A stretch of DNA of 64,000 nt from Oceanospirillum sp048264105 (GTDB lineage Bacteria > Pseudomonadota > Gammaproteobacteria > Pseudomonadales > Halomonadaceae). The stretch's first letter is position 1. Each line of letters opens with the position of its first letter. A model generated the notes under the pieces. That model was not told the DNA's origin. It saw nothing but the letters and a program-made list of their open reading frames with translations, and made no database searches. Both the position numbers and the translations under genes were made by a program. Where the stretch lies: contig JBLXDJ010000004.1 of the NCBI GenBank assembly GCA_048264105.1, forward strand, positions 248,001-312,000, in the 5' to 3' direction. Positions 42,874-51,345 of this stretch are shown here, one piece after another.

Positions 42874-43075
42874 GGCAAACCCCTTATATTTATTGTCTTT
42901 AATGATGGGCTGTTATTGGGTGGCGGTTATTACTGCTTGCGGGCTTATGCCTGCTTCGGGTGCCGTTCGGATCTCAATGCAGTCTATCATGACTGTTTGG
43001 TTTTCTTTTGGGCATCCGACAAAAGTTCAGTCGATTAAAACGCAACAGAGGCTATAACCCCCTAATTAATAAGCT

Positions 43076-43897
43076 TTATTCTGTTTGTGTTAGCGCCGTT
43101 TTCCCGCTGTTCTGCAGAGGAACCGGCGGTTGTAAAACCAGCTCGCCACCGTTCTGCTGCCAGCCGTCGACACCGGCGGGATACCAGTAAATCGGGGTGA
43201 CACCTAAGCCACTGGCTTTTGCGGCGGCGTTCCAAGACATCCAGCAATCGGTCTTGCAGAAAAACACCGGGGTTTTATCCGGAAAGCGCGTCGTCAGCGC
43301 CGTCAGCTGAGTGCGGAAGTATCGGTTTACGGCTTCTGAGGCGTCGGCTTTGCCGGTATTGGCCAGCCAGAAACTACCGGGAATCGTTTTATGCTGCTTG
43401 GTGTTGATAAAGCGACCTTCGCGCAGGGTTGCTGGCAGTACATCAATCAGCAGAAGTTTGTTCTTGCGCTTCAGTTCCAGAAAGGTGTTATCCGAAAGGG
43501 TGGTTGCTCCCGGTGCCAGTGAGGGAACCGGTGCCCGATAGCGACCGCTTCTCAGCCCTTCGGCATTAAACAGGCTGCTGTCAGAAAGCAGCTGATGATC
43601 ATTAGCGGTAAGCGGTGACAGGTAGCGATCAGCCCGGAGCTGGGGTGCTGTCGTTTCAGCTTTCTCTGCCCTCTCAATATCAAGGGTTGTCTGTTGCAGG
43701 CTACAGGCGGTAAGAGACAGTAACAGGGGGAGTGCCGCAAGTCCGGCAAAACGGGAGCGCAGGCTTCGGCTGCACGTTTGCCGTCCCGGTACAGCATGGG
43801 CAAGGTTGGCAAGGGATGTTGCCGGGGCAAAAAAGGGCGGCAGTGTATAAGCGGGTCTGACCCGGCTGCCCTGCTGCCCTGTGCGAGATATTGTCAT
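43076..43897 (-). CDS. PQQ-catabolism-associated CxxxCW-motif lipoprotein (rhodanese-like)
   Basis: About 273 residues from Met at 43897 (an in-frame Met lies 57 bases further upstream). A long basic N-terminus precedes a lipobox-like signal LLLSLTACS, so it is probably a lipoprotein with an unusually late signal. The C-terminal half is rhodanese-like with VFFCKTDCWMSWNAAAKASGLG, the diagnostic Cys...Cys-Trp motif of proteins found beside PQQ dehydrogenases. KLLLIDVLPATLREG and TIPGSFWLANTG fit the same family. It is the last gene of the minus-strand PQQ-associated set, 125 bases after the ABC permease. Its biochemical role is unknown. Confidence 0.82.
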   Translation of the reverse strand: MTISRTGQQGSRVRPAYTLPPFFAPATSLANLAHAVPGRQTCSRSLRSRFAGLAALPLLLSLTACSLQQTTLDIERAEKAETTAPQLRADRYLSPLTANDHQLLSDSSLFNAEGLRSGRYRAPVPSLAPGATTLSDNTFLELKRKNKLLLIDVLPATLREGRFINTKQHKTIPGSFWLANTGKADASEAVNRYFRTQLTALTTRFPDKTPVFFCKTDCWMSWNAAAKASGLGVTPIYWYPAGVDGWQQNGGELVLQPPVPLQNSGKTALTQTE

Positions 43898-44021
43898 TAT
43901 TGTCTCTCGTCGCCAGTAGGCTGGTCGTTGATCGCAGGATATAGATTTAACCATAGCGCGATGAGCAAAAAATGATCTTCTGCTTTGGTGGCTGCTGTTT
44001 GCTACTCAGGGAGTAGAAAAA

Positions 44022-44867
44022 CTACGCCTTTGGTACTGGTTTTGCGCCGCTTTTCATCCCTCTCTGGGGGTCAAAGCTGACAATGGCCAGTGTCAGAAAT
44101 ACCAGCGTTACCAGAGAAACCACCATCAGTGCCTGTGTGTCCAGCTCGCCATAAAGGCTGAAACGGATCAGCTCTACGCCGTAGGTAAAAGGATTCAGCT
44201 GACAGATGGTGTGCAGCACAATACCGGCCTCCTGCATCTTCCAGAGAGGGTAGAGAGCCGACGAGAGAAAGAACATCGGGAAGATGACAAAATTCATCAC
44301 GCCGGCAAAGTTCTCCAGCTGGCGGATAAAGGTGGAGATAAAGAGTCCGATCGCTCCCAGCATAACCGAGACCAGCAGCGCCGCAGGCATAACCGCCAGA
44401 TAGCCGATTAATGGCGGATCAACATCCACCAGAAGGGCGATAAAGAGAAACACTATCACCTGGGGCAAAGAGACTAATGCATTAGCCACCAGTTTGCTGA
44501 TCAGCAGAAAGCTTCTCGGTGGTGGGCTGGTCAGCAGCACCTTCATGCTGCCCATCTCCCGGTCATACACCATAGACAGTGCGCTCTGCATCGCATTAAA
44601 CAGCAGAATCATCGCCACCAGTCCCGGTGCGATATAGACCTGATAAGTGATGTAGGTGTCATAGGGCGGCATGATAGACACCCCCAGCACCGCTCTGAAA
44701 CCTGCGGCAAAGACCACCAGCCAGAGCAGAGGGCGGATCAGCGCACTGAGAAATCGGGTGCGCTGTTGAATAAAACGCAGCAGTTCCCGCTGGCTGATCC
44801 CGATAAAGGTGCGCCAATAGTGCCTGATGCTGCCCTGATGTTTTCTGATGGTGATCGGAGCGTTCAT
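44022..44867 (-). CDS. ABC transporter permease of the PQQ alcohol-oxidation system (PedC-like)
   Basis: 281 residues of the ABC-2 permease family with six hydrophobic segments. Examples are ALIRPLLWLVVFAAGFRAVLG, YIAPGLVAMILLFNAMQSALSMVYDREMGSMKVLLTSP and YLAVMPAALLVSVMLGAIGLFI. Its start overlaps the ATPase gene by 4 bases. ABC-2 permeases generally export; in PQQ alcohol clusters the substrate is unknown. It forms a transporter with the ATPase at 44864-45679. Confidence 0.9.
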   Translation of the reverse strand: MNAPITIRKHQGSIRHYWRTFIGISQRELLRFIQQRTRFLSALIRPLLWLVVFAAGFRAVLGVSIMPPYDTYITYQVYIAPGLVAMILLFNAMQSALSMVYDREMGSMKVLLTSPPPRSFLLISKLVANALVSLPQVIVFLFIALLVDVDPPLIGYLAVMPAALLVSVMLGAIGLFISTFIRQLENFAGVMNFVIFPMFFLSSALYPLWKMQEAGIVLHTICQLNPFTYGVELIRFSLYGELDTQALMVVSLVTLVFLTLAIVSFDPQRGMKSGAKPVPKA

Positions 44868-45679
44868 AGCGCAGCCTCCCGTTCAGGTGATGGGGATTTA
44901 TGGGGTGGCTTTTGGCCGTTCAGCAAACTGGCCAGTGTTTCACCGGGATTTTGCTGAAGCAGTTGCTGGTGAATACCGGCGCAGATCACTTCGCCCTGAC
45001 GCAGAATGGTAACGGGATCATCGGCGGCGATCTCTTCCAGTAGGTGGGTTGTCCAGAGTACGGTGAGCCCTTCATCACAACGCTGATGCAGATAGCGGGT
45101 CAGTTGCTGGCGGGTCTGGATATCGAGACCTGCAGTGGCTTCATCCAGCATCAGAAAGGCAGGGTTGTGCAGTAGCGCACGGGCGATTTCGACCCGACGC
45201 TTATGGCCGCCATTCAGCTGGCGAACCGGTGTTTTCAGCCGATCCAGCAGTTCAAGCCGGGTCAGTTCTTCTGTAATGCGTTGCTTCGCCTGACGACGGC
45301 TCATGCCCTGCAGGGATGCATGGTAGTGCAGGTTCTGGCTCACGGTCAGATCCAGATCCAGCGTGCTTTGCTGAAATACGATGCCCAGATTACACAGGTA
45401 ATCCGGTGTCGCCCGTTCCAGCGGTTGTCCGTTAAAGACCAGTTCTCCCTGTTGGCGGCGAATCAGGCCCGCTAACAGGTTGAACAGGGTGGATTTTCCG
45501 GCACCGTTCGCCCCCAGAAGCGCATTAAAGCGCCCCTGATAGAGCTTAAGGTCGATCTGTTTGAGCGCCTGCCGCTGACCATAATGATGATTCAGTCCCT
45601 GAACCGAAAGCAAAGCCGTTTCCTGATCCAGGCGGGTGAGGTTTTCCGGACGGGGTTCTGTCATGTTCAGCGGCTTCAT
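44864..45679 (-). CDS. ABC transporter ATP-binding protein of the PQQ alcohol-oxidation system
   Basis: 271 residues. Walker A ALLGANGAGKSTLFNLLAG, Q-loop VFQQSTLDLDLTVSQNL, Walker B HNPAFLMLDEATAGLD and switch His WTTHLLEE are all present. The ABC signature region reads LNGGHKRRVEIARALL in place of LSGGQ. The gene overlaps the permease by 4 bases and follows the beta-propeller gene by 10 bases, so all three are one operon. Confidence 0.92.
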   Translation of the reverse strand: MKPLNMTEPRPENLTRLDQETALLSVQGLNHHYGQRQALKQIDLKLYQGRFNALLGANGAGKSTLFNLLAGLIRRQQGELVFNGQPLERATPDYLCNLGIVFQQSTLDLDLTVSQNLHYHASLQGMSRRQAKQRITEELTRLELLDRLKTPVRQLNGGHKRRVEIARALLHNPAFLMLDEATAGLDIQTRQQLTRYLHQRCDEGLTVLWTTHLLEEIAADDPVTILRQGEVICAGIHQQLLQQNPGETLASLLNGQKPPHKSPSPEREAAL

Positions 45680-45689
45680 GGGCGGCTCC

Positions 45690-46721
45690 TTAGCGTTCAG
45701 CCTGCAGCTGGTTCATCGCTTCGGTTGGCAGAATCGCAACGCCCCACGGGTAGCGACCCACCTTGATGCTTTTAACCACTTTCAGTTTTTCAACGTCGAT
45801 AACCGAGACGTCACCGCTGATACCGTTAGTGCTCAGCAGAAGTTTCTGATCCGGGCTGAACTCCATGTGCCATACGCGACGACCCACCAGCAGATAATCG
45901 ATCACTTCATAGGTTTTGGCATCGACAACCGCCACATGGTTGGCAGGGCCTAAGGCAACAAAGGCGTAACGGCCATCGGCACTCAGTTTTACACCCACCG
46001 GCTGGATACGATCCGGGTGAATACCGGGGATCTCAAAGCGCATCTTGTGCAGAATTTCGCGGTTTTCTGTGTTGATCACTACCACGGAACCACCGATTTC
46101 AGAGGACGCCCACAGCAGACTGCCGTCTTTGTTGAACTCCACATGGCGCGGGCGCTGGTCGACCAGAGTGTTGTCGTACAGTTCGTGGGTTTCGGTGTTA
46201 ATCCAGTGCAGCATGCTGGTGGTTTCCGAGGTGTTTACCGCGATCTTACCGTCCGGGCTAACCGCCATGCCTTCCGGCTCTACACCCACATCGATTTGGG
46301 CCAGAACATCACGTTTTTCGGTATCGACAATGGTCACCAGCGCATCGTCTTCGTTGGCGATAAACAGGTGGCGGTTGTTAGGGGAGAGGGCAAACTGCTC
46401 CGGGTCATCACCGGAAGGCAGGTTGGCGATAATCTGACCGGTAGCGGTGTCCATAATCTGAACCGTGTCATCGTCACTGGCGCAGATATAAAGCTGTTTG
46501 TAATCCTTGCTGAAGATGATGCCTCGTGGGCGCTGACCCACGTCGATGGTGTTAACCACTTCCAGCGTGTTCAGGTCGATAACGGAAAGTGAGTTGTCTT
46601 TCTCGTTACTGATATAGGCCATATCCGCAGCCGCAGGGTTAGCCAGTGTCAGTGAGCCCAGCATCAGTGCGGAAAGTCCCGCTTTGGCTGGGAAGGTTCT
46701 TAGCTTTTTAAACATTTTCAT
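45690..46721 (-). CDS. PQQ-catabolism-associated beta-propeller protein (YVTN repeats)
   Basis: 343 residues with a Sec signal (GLSALMLGSLTLANPAAADMA), so periplasmic. About seven blades repeat the pattern ...VVNTIDVGQRPRGIIFS..., ...DVGVEPEGMAVSPDG..., ...LLVGRRVWHMEFSPD... typical of YVTN propellers beside PQQ dehydrogenases. Function unknown; such proteins are thought to bind or relay redox partners. Start at 46721 after CAGGTAACTC. It is the second gene of the minus-strand unit. Confidence 0.88.
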   Translation of the reverse strand: MKMFKKLRTFPAKAGLSALMLGSLTLANPAAADMAYISNEKDNSLSVIDLNTLEVVNTIDVGQRPRGIIFSKDYKQLYICASDDDTVQIMDTATGQIIANLPSGDDPEQFALSPNNRHLFIANEDDALVTIVDTEKRDVLAQIDVGVEPEGMAVSPDGKIAVNTSETTSMLHWINTETHELYDNTLVDQRPRHVEFNKDGSLLWASSEIGGSVVVINTENREILHKMRFEIPGIHPDRIQPVGVKLSADGRYAFVALGPANHVAVVDAKTYEVIDYLLVGRRVWHMEFSPDQKLLLSTNGISGDVSVIDVEKLKVVKSIKVGRYPWGVAILPTEAMNQLQAER

Positions 46722-46808
46722 AAGAGTTACCTGTGTCCGTAGCGTGTTATTTTTTTCATCGTTTCAGCCGGTTTGCGGCTGCTGTTTCGGTCAGGGATTA
46801 TTATTTTT

Positions 46809-46836
46809 ACACCACTCTTTTGGTGGTGTTTTTTTA
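46809..46836 (+). repeat. Inverted repeat with plus-facing T-run between two minus-strand genes
   Basis: The 7-bp arms ACACCAC / GTGGTGT are separated by 7 bases, with seven T following on the plus strand only. It would terminate antisense (plus) transcription, not the operon itself. Confidence 0.6.
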
Positions 46837-46864
46837 AGAGTTCAGAGCTCAAATGGAGTCGGTT

Positions 46865-48154
46865 TTACAGACTCGCTTTCATATCACACTGGCTCTCCTG
46901 GCGGTCAAAGCCGAGGGTATCCAGCTCGGTTACCGGATGCAGGAAGCCTGCCTGAGGTGACTGGGAAACCAGAGAGCGTGGCTGCACCAACGGAATTGGC
47001 TGGCGCAGTTGGCCGTTCCAGTCCCGGTAGGTCAGCTTGTGACCTTTAAAGGCCGCCAGATGGAATTGGTCGCTCAGCAGAAACTGCTGAATATGCGAGG
47101 CTTCGTAAGCCTTGGGGTCTTTGCGGTTTTGGGTCACCGCTTCGGCCACGGAGCGAACCGCAGCCCATGCGGCATAGTCTTCGCTCTGCATGTTTCGCTG
47201 CTGTTGCTTAATAAAACGGGACTGCAGTTGAGCCGCACCCCACTGCTCTACCACCCGGTGCCAGGCAACCGGTGTCAGACCCTGAGTACCGGCAACCGGG
47301 CGGGGTAGCCAGGTGTTGTAAGGTACGTAATGGCCAAAGTCGCCTTCCTCATCCGCCACCAGTACCACGTCGTAATCTTCTGCCTGAGTAAACAGCGGCA
47401 GCTCTTTCTGAGCGGTGCGGCGCAGGTCGGTATCAAAACTCCAGCTTTTCTCATCAACAATCTTGCCACCAAAGCGTTTCGCTGAGCGTTTAAGGGCTGC
47501 CAGATAGGCCTGATCGCCCTCGGTTGGCCCTGCAATCAGGAACCACTGACTGAAACGGCGACCCGCCAGCCACTGAGCCAGCGCATCGGTCAGCATGCTG
47601 CGGCTGGGATAGGTGTGGAAAGTGTTGTTGAGGCATTGGCTTGCCCTTAGCTCATCAGCTGGGTTAGCCACATTAAACAGCAGCGCACCCCGGGCTTCGG
47701 CCTGCTTATTCAGCGTTGCCATGAGTGGAGCCGGAACGTCTACCAGAACCAGTGCATCTTTCTTGATAACGGATTCAGCGGCCTTTAGCAGGTCGGCTTC
47801 GTTCTCAAAGCGCTGGCTGTTCAGCGTGTATTTCTGGCCAAGAAAGCGGCCTGTGGTGTTGCTGTCGGCGATAGCCAGTTCTGCACCGGCAACACCCAGA
47901 TCTTCCGGTGGCGGCAAAATATTAGAGAGAACAGGGCGTGCTTCCGGCACCAGTCGCAGGTATTGCAGGGGGATCTCGGTCACCTTTTTAGCGGCAACCG
48001 CCGGAAGGTTAGGGAGTGTGAACAGCGCAACCCCTAAGGTGAAAACCGTCGCTAAAGGTGCTTTTTTTCGACGTGTCAGATGGCTTTCTTTGTTTAACAC
48101 ACTGTTTTTATTGTGCTTTTCCTGCCCGAATCGAGCCGTCAATATCCTTAGCAT
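46865..48154 (-). CDS. ABC-type substrate-binding protein, PQQ-dependent alcohol dehydrogenase system
   Basis: 429 residues, start at 48154 after GGAGGGAAAA (an in-frame Met 78 bases upstream has no such site). A signal peptide precedes the mature part (VFTLGVALFTLPNLPAVAA). The periplasmic-binding fold resembles branched-chain amino-acid receptors: ELAIADSNTTGRFLGQKY, WFLIAGPTEGDQAYLAALKRSAKRFGGKIV, YDVVLVADEEGDFGHYVPYNTW. It is the first gene of the minus-strand PQQ-associated unit and divergent from the small protein at 48318. Confidence 0.87.
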   Translation of the reverse strand: MLRILTARFGQEKHNKNSVLNKESHLTRRKKAPLATVFTLGVALFTLPNLPAVAAKKVTEIPLQYLRLVPEARPVLSNILPPPEDLGVAGAELAIADSNTTGRFLGQKYTLNSQRFENEADLLKAAESVIKKDALVLVDVPAPLMATLNKQAEARGALLFNVANPADELRASQCLNNTFHTYPSRSMLTDALAQWLAGRRFSQWFLIAGPTEGDQAYLAALKRSAKRFGGKIVDEKSWSFDTDLRRTAQKELPLFTQAEDYDVVLVADEEGDFGHYVPYNTWLPRPVAGTQGLTPVAWHRVVEQWGAAQLQSRFIKQQQRNMQSEDYAAWAAVRSVAEAVTQNRKDPKAYEASHIQQFLLSDQFHLAAFKGHKLTYRDWNGQLRQPIPLVQPRSLVSQSPQAGFLHPVTELDTLGFDRQESQCDMKASL

Positions 48155-48317
48155 TTTTCCCTCCAGCGTGACGCCGGTCAATGAACATGACTGCAGATTA
48201 GGTCTCTGGTGGGCATTAATGAATGAGAACAAAGAAGGAACAATCTAGTTCTCAAGTACCATATTTTCAGTTTCGGTCACTTCCTAACATGAGTGTCATA
48301 TTCAGGAGGAAGCACTC

Positions 48318-48746
48318 ATGACACCAATGAAGACCATCGTACTTACCGCAATGATCGCTCTGCTGCCGGGACTGGCACAGGCTAAAGGTGATCTGACCCG
48401 TAAACCTGTTGACCTGCCAAAACTGGTACTGGGTACTCAGGAAAGTGGTTACGGCATGTCGCAGACCGAATATCAGCTTGAGACAGGGGTTGCCTACAGT
48501 CTTGAGATCGAATCGTCCGGTCTGAAGGAATACGCATTAAAAGCCCCGGAGTTCTTTGCCTCGATCTATCTGCGCAAAGTTGAAGCAGCAGATACCGAGA
48601 TCAAGGCGGTTTCTCTGGTCGAACTGGAGTTCGAACAGGCTGGCGAAGTGGAGATCTACTTTGTTCCGATTAAACCGGGCAAGTTTAAGTTCTTCGCTGA
48701 AGGTCTTGAGCACAAAGGGATGCATGGTGTGTTTAACGTGCGCTGA
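48318..48746 (+). CDS. Small periplasmic cupredoxin-like protein
   Basis: 142 residues, start after a strong AGGAGGAAGC site. A signal peptide (MIALLPGLAQA) is followed by a beta-rich domain. The last strand reads FKFFAEGLEHKGMHGVFNV, which has the shape of a cupredoxin metal loop (x-C-x2-H-x3-G-M-x-G) but with Ala where the copper-ligand Cys would stand. It may bind metal differently or not at all. It starts the plus-strand PQQ set ahead of pedF. Confidence 0.72.
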   Translation: MTPMKTIVLTAMIALLPGLAQAKGDLTRKPVDLPKLVLGTQESGYGMSQTEYQLETGVAYSLEIESSGLKEYALKAPEFFASIYLRKVEAADTEIKAVSLVELEFEQAGEVEIYFVPIKPGKFKFFAEGLEHKGMHGVFNVR

Positions 48747-48755
48747 TACAGGTTT

Positions 48756-48803
48756 GGACGGCTTGTGTGTGCACTGCCCTGCACACAGAGGTCGTCCGTT
48801 TTA
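48756..48803 (+). terminator. Hairpin between cupredoxin-like gene and pedF
   Basis: The outer arms GGACG / CGTCC enclose inner arms TGTGTGCA / TGCACACA, followed by GTTTTA. The T-run is short, so it is probably a partial terminator or attenuator. Confidence 0.6.
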
Positions 48804-48895
48804 TCCGACTGTCTGATCAGTAGCGCAGCCTTTTTAAACCGTTTTACAAAAATAATCCCTTAAGCAGGCTTTAGAAATAGTACTGGAGAATAACA

Positions 48896-49360
48896 ATGAT
48901 GACTCACAACAGCCTAACCCCGTCACAACCACTGCTCACTGCTCGCAAACTGCTGATGACAGCCGTACTGGGGGCATCTGTTATGGCTTCTCAGGCATGG
49001 GCCCATGGCGATGTAACGCCTCAGAAAGCCGATATCTCTGCTCTGCCGCAATTGGGCGACGAGTGGGAAGAAACCAACCCGTACACCGGTAACGAAGAAG
49101 CGATCAGAATTGGTGAATCGGCTTACGCACAGAACTGTGCCCGTTGCCACGGTCTGGATGGTATCTCCGGCGGTATCGCACCGGATCTGCGTAAACTTGA
49201 GCCGGGCTACGATGGTGATGAGTGGTTTGTTTACCGCGTGCGTAACGGTGCGGTACGTAACGGCGTACCTTACATGCCGAAGATGGCGGATTACCTGAGT
49301 CAGGAAGCACTATGGTCGATCCGTGCCTGGTTAGAAACCAAGTACGACGAGAACCTGTAA
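48896..49360 (+). CDS. pedF: Cytochrome c-550 PedF
   Basis: Soluble periplasmic c-type cytochrome that takes electrons from the quinoprotein alcohol dehydrogenase. The 154-residue precursor has a signal peptide ending ASQAWAHG. One heme site is present, CARCH (Cys81, Cys84, His85), and the likely axial Met lies in GVPYMPKMADYLS. DEWFVYRVRNGAVRNG and LWSIRAWLETKY match PedF-type cytochromes. It is separated from neighbours by hairpins on both sides, so its level may be set separately. Confidence 0.9.
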   Translation: MMTHNSLTPSQPLLTARKLLMTAVLGASVMASQAWAHGDVTPQKADISALPQLGDEWEETNPYTGNEEAIRIGESAYAQNCARCHGLDGISGGIAPDLRKLEPGYDGDEWFVYRVRNGAVRNGVPYMPKMADYLSQEALWSIRAWLETKYDENL

Positions 49361-49396
49361 GGCCATATCAGCTTTTAAAGTTTTGCTGAGAACCTC

Positions 49397-49431
49397 AATC
49401 GTACCTGTCGGTTAGCCGACGGTACGATTTT
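49397..49431 (+). terminator. Terminator-like hairpin after pedF
   Basis: A 14-bp stem with one bulge (AATCGTACC-T-GTCGG / CCGAC-GGTACGATT) followed by TT. It lies between pedF and the MoxJ-like gene. Confidence 0.75.
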
Positions 49432-49460
49432 CGCCCTTTAAACGTGAAAGAGAAAAGATC

Positions 49461-50351
49461 ATGAAGCGCCTGAACCTTTTCAGCGCGCTGTGGTTGGCAC
49501 TTGTCCTTTTGGGGCAAGCGCTGCCGGCTCAGGCGCGCTCCTATGATGATGTGATGGCATCCGGTTTTATCGAGATTGCTGTCTATAAAGATTTTGCCCC
49601 TTACTCCTGGGAAGATGAATCCGGCGAGGCGAAAGGTATTGATGTGGATCTGGCCCGCCATATCGCCAAAAAGATGAAGCTGGATCTGAAACTTCGCTGG
49701 ATGGTGCCGGACGAAACACTGGATGATGATCTGCGTAACCATGTCTGGAAAGGGCACTATCTGGGGGGCGGCATTGCAGATGTGATGCTTCGCGTGCCTT
49801 ACGACCGTGAATTTGCCTACCAGACCGATGAGTTTGGTCATGTGAAAAACGATCTGGTTCACATGTTCGGCCCGTACCAGAAAGAGCGCTGGCGCGTGGG
49901 TTACGACCCGGCTCAGATGGACTCACTGGAAACTCTGGCGGTGCTGCGTTACTACCCGGTAGGGGTTGAAACGGACAGTTTGCCGGATATTTACCTCTTG
50001 TCCGTCTTTAACGGTCAGGTACGTAATAAGGTGCGCCATTACCTAAATCTGGCCGAGGCTCTGGAGGCGATGAAGCGCAAAGAGATCGCCGCCATGATGG
50101 GGATGCAAAGTCAGCTGCAATGGTTAGCAAACCAGAAAGACCCGGCGATGAAAATTCCGGCGGTCTCACTACCCGGATTACATAAGCTGGACTGGGATAT
50201 CGGTATGGCGGTTCATACCAACTACCGCCAGTTCGCCTACGCTTTAGCCGATGTGGTGGAAGCGGCAGCCAAAGATGGCACGCTGGAAAAATTCAGTCAG
50301 CGTTACGGCGTTGATTATCTGTTACCGGATCTGTATCGGGCTGAGCAATAA
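49461..50351 (+). CDS. Quinoprotein-associated periplasmic substrate-binding protein (MoxJ-like)
   Basis: 296 residues with a signal peptide (ALVLLGQALPAQA). The type II periplasmic-binding fold has IEIAVYKDFAPYSWEDESGEAKGIDVDLARHIAKKM and ADVMLRVPYDREFAYQTDEFG. MoxJ/XoxJ proteins interact with methanol/alcohol quinoprotein dehydrogenases, possibly in maturation, rather than serving transport. Followed 79 bases later by the SoxYZ-like gene. Confidence 0.87.
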   Translation: MKRLNLFSALWLALVLLGQALPAQARSYDDVMASGFIEIAVYKDFAPYSWEDESGEAKGIDVDLARHIAKKMKLDLKLRWMVPDETLDDDLRNHVWKGHYLGGGIADVMLRVPYDREFAYQTDEFGHVKNDLVHMFGPYQKERWRVGYDPAQMDSLETLAVLRYYPVGVETDSLPDIYLLSVFNGQVRNKVRHYLNLAEALEAMKRKEIAAMMGMQSQLQWLANQKDPAMKIPAVSLPGLHKLDWDIGMAVHTNYRQFAYALADVVEAAAKDGTLEKFSQRYGVDYLLPDLYRAEQ

Positions 50352-50430
50352 GTCTCAGCCCCTGAATGACAACGAAAGAAAACCCCCAGCACAACAACAA
50401 TAAGTCAGCAGCGCTGACACGGGAGGTGTT

Positions 50431-51345
50431 ATGTCGATCAACTCAAGGGTGACCGGTGTTGACCGGTCACTAGTCTCTGGCCGGTGTGGCCTTCGCGAAC
50501 GGAGAACGCCGCTGGCTTATCTTATGACGGCGGTTCGTATTCCCTTCAGTTTTCTGCTGTTTTGTCTGGCGCTGCTGATGGCTTCCCCTCAGGTATTGGC
50601 CCAATCGGAAGAGGATCTTCATGCGGCCAACCCTCTGATGGATGTGATGTGGGATTACATGCGCGAGCAGTTTATTCGTGACGAACCCTGGCAATACAGC
50701 GCCGGCGTGCAGATTATTCTGCCGGAGTTTGCCGAAGATTCCACTCAGGTGCCGGTGATGGTGCGTCACCAGATTCCTGATGCCCGCAAGCTGATCCTGT
50801 TCGCTGATCTGAACCCGATTCAGCATATCGCCACCTACGAGGTGGATGCCGGAAGCCTGCCGGATATTGGCCTGCAGTTCCGGGTACAGCAGGCGACACC
50901 GGTTCACGCTCTGATTCAGGACGGTTCCGGCCTTTGGCATGTCGGCCGTAACTATGTGGATGCATCCGGTGGAGGCTGTACCGCACCCAAAACAGAAGCG
51001 GCCAGTGATGACTGGGCAAGCAATTTAGGACAGATTCAGGGGCGTTTATTTAACCGCAGCACTCACCGTTTGAAAGTTCAGGTATCGCACCCGATGGATA
51101 CCGGGCTGGTGGAGGGTGTTCCCGCGTTCTGGCTGAATGAGATTACCCTGACGGATCAGGATGCGACGGCGCTGGGGCATCTGAACCTGTCGAGCCCTGT
51201 GAGTTCCAACCCGCGCCTGACCTTTAGTTTTCCGAAAGCTCAGGCTCCTGAAGGGCTGGAAGGGTATCAGTTACACCTGAAGGATAATGATGGCAATGAT
51301 TTCACATCCCCTGTGTATCCGATATCCGGCAAGGAGGTGATGTGA
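50431..51345 (+). CDS. Quinoprotein dehydrogenase-associated SoxYZ-like carrier
   Basis: 304 residues, start after GGGAGGTGTT. A hydrophobic segment and signal end near residue 58 (LLFCLALLMASPQVLAQSE). The SoxY-like part carries the swinging-arm Cys in ASGGGCTAPK (Cys183). The SoxZ-like part follows (about 200-300: RLKVQVSHPMDTGLVEG, LTFSFPKAQAPEGLEGYQLHLKDNDGNDF). SoxYZ carries sulfur intermediates in thiosulfate oxidation; the cargo of this fused form is unknown. It overlaps the next gene by one base. Confidence 0.86.
   Translation: MSINSRVTGVDRSLVSGRCGLRERRTPLAYLMTAVRIPFSFLLFCLALLMASPQVLAQSEEDLHAANPLMDVMWDYMREQFIRDEPWQYSAGVQIILPEFAEDSTQVPVMVRHQIPDARKLILFADLNPIQHIATYEVDAGSLPDIGLQFRVQQATPVHALIQDGSGLWHVGRNYVDASGGGCTAPKTEAASDDWASNLGQIQGRLFNRSTHRLKVQVSHPMDTGLVEGVPAFWLNEITLTDQDATALGHLNLSSPVSSNPRLTFSFPKAQAPEGLEGYQLHLKDNDGNDFTSPVYPISGKEVM

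Noticed and set aside
43981..44045. AGTACCAAAGG at the end of the ABC permease gene (minus strand) as a third shared promoter box
   Set aside because: It encodes the last residues of the permease and lacks the TCTAAAGTGT partner, so coincidence is likely.
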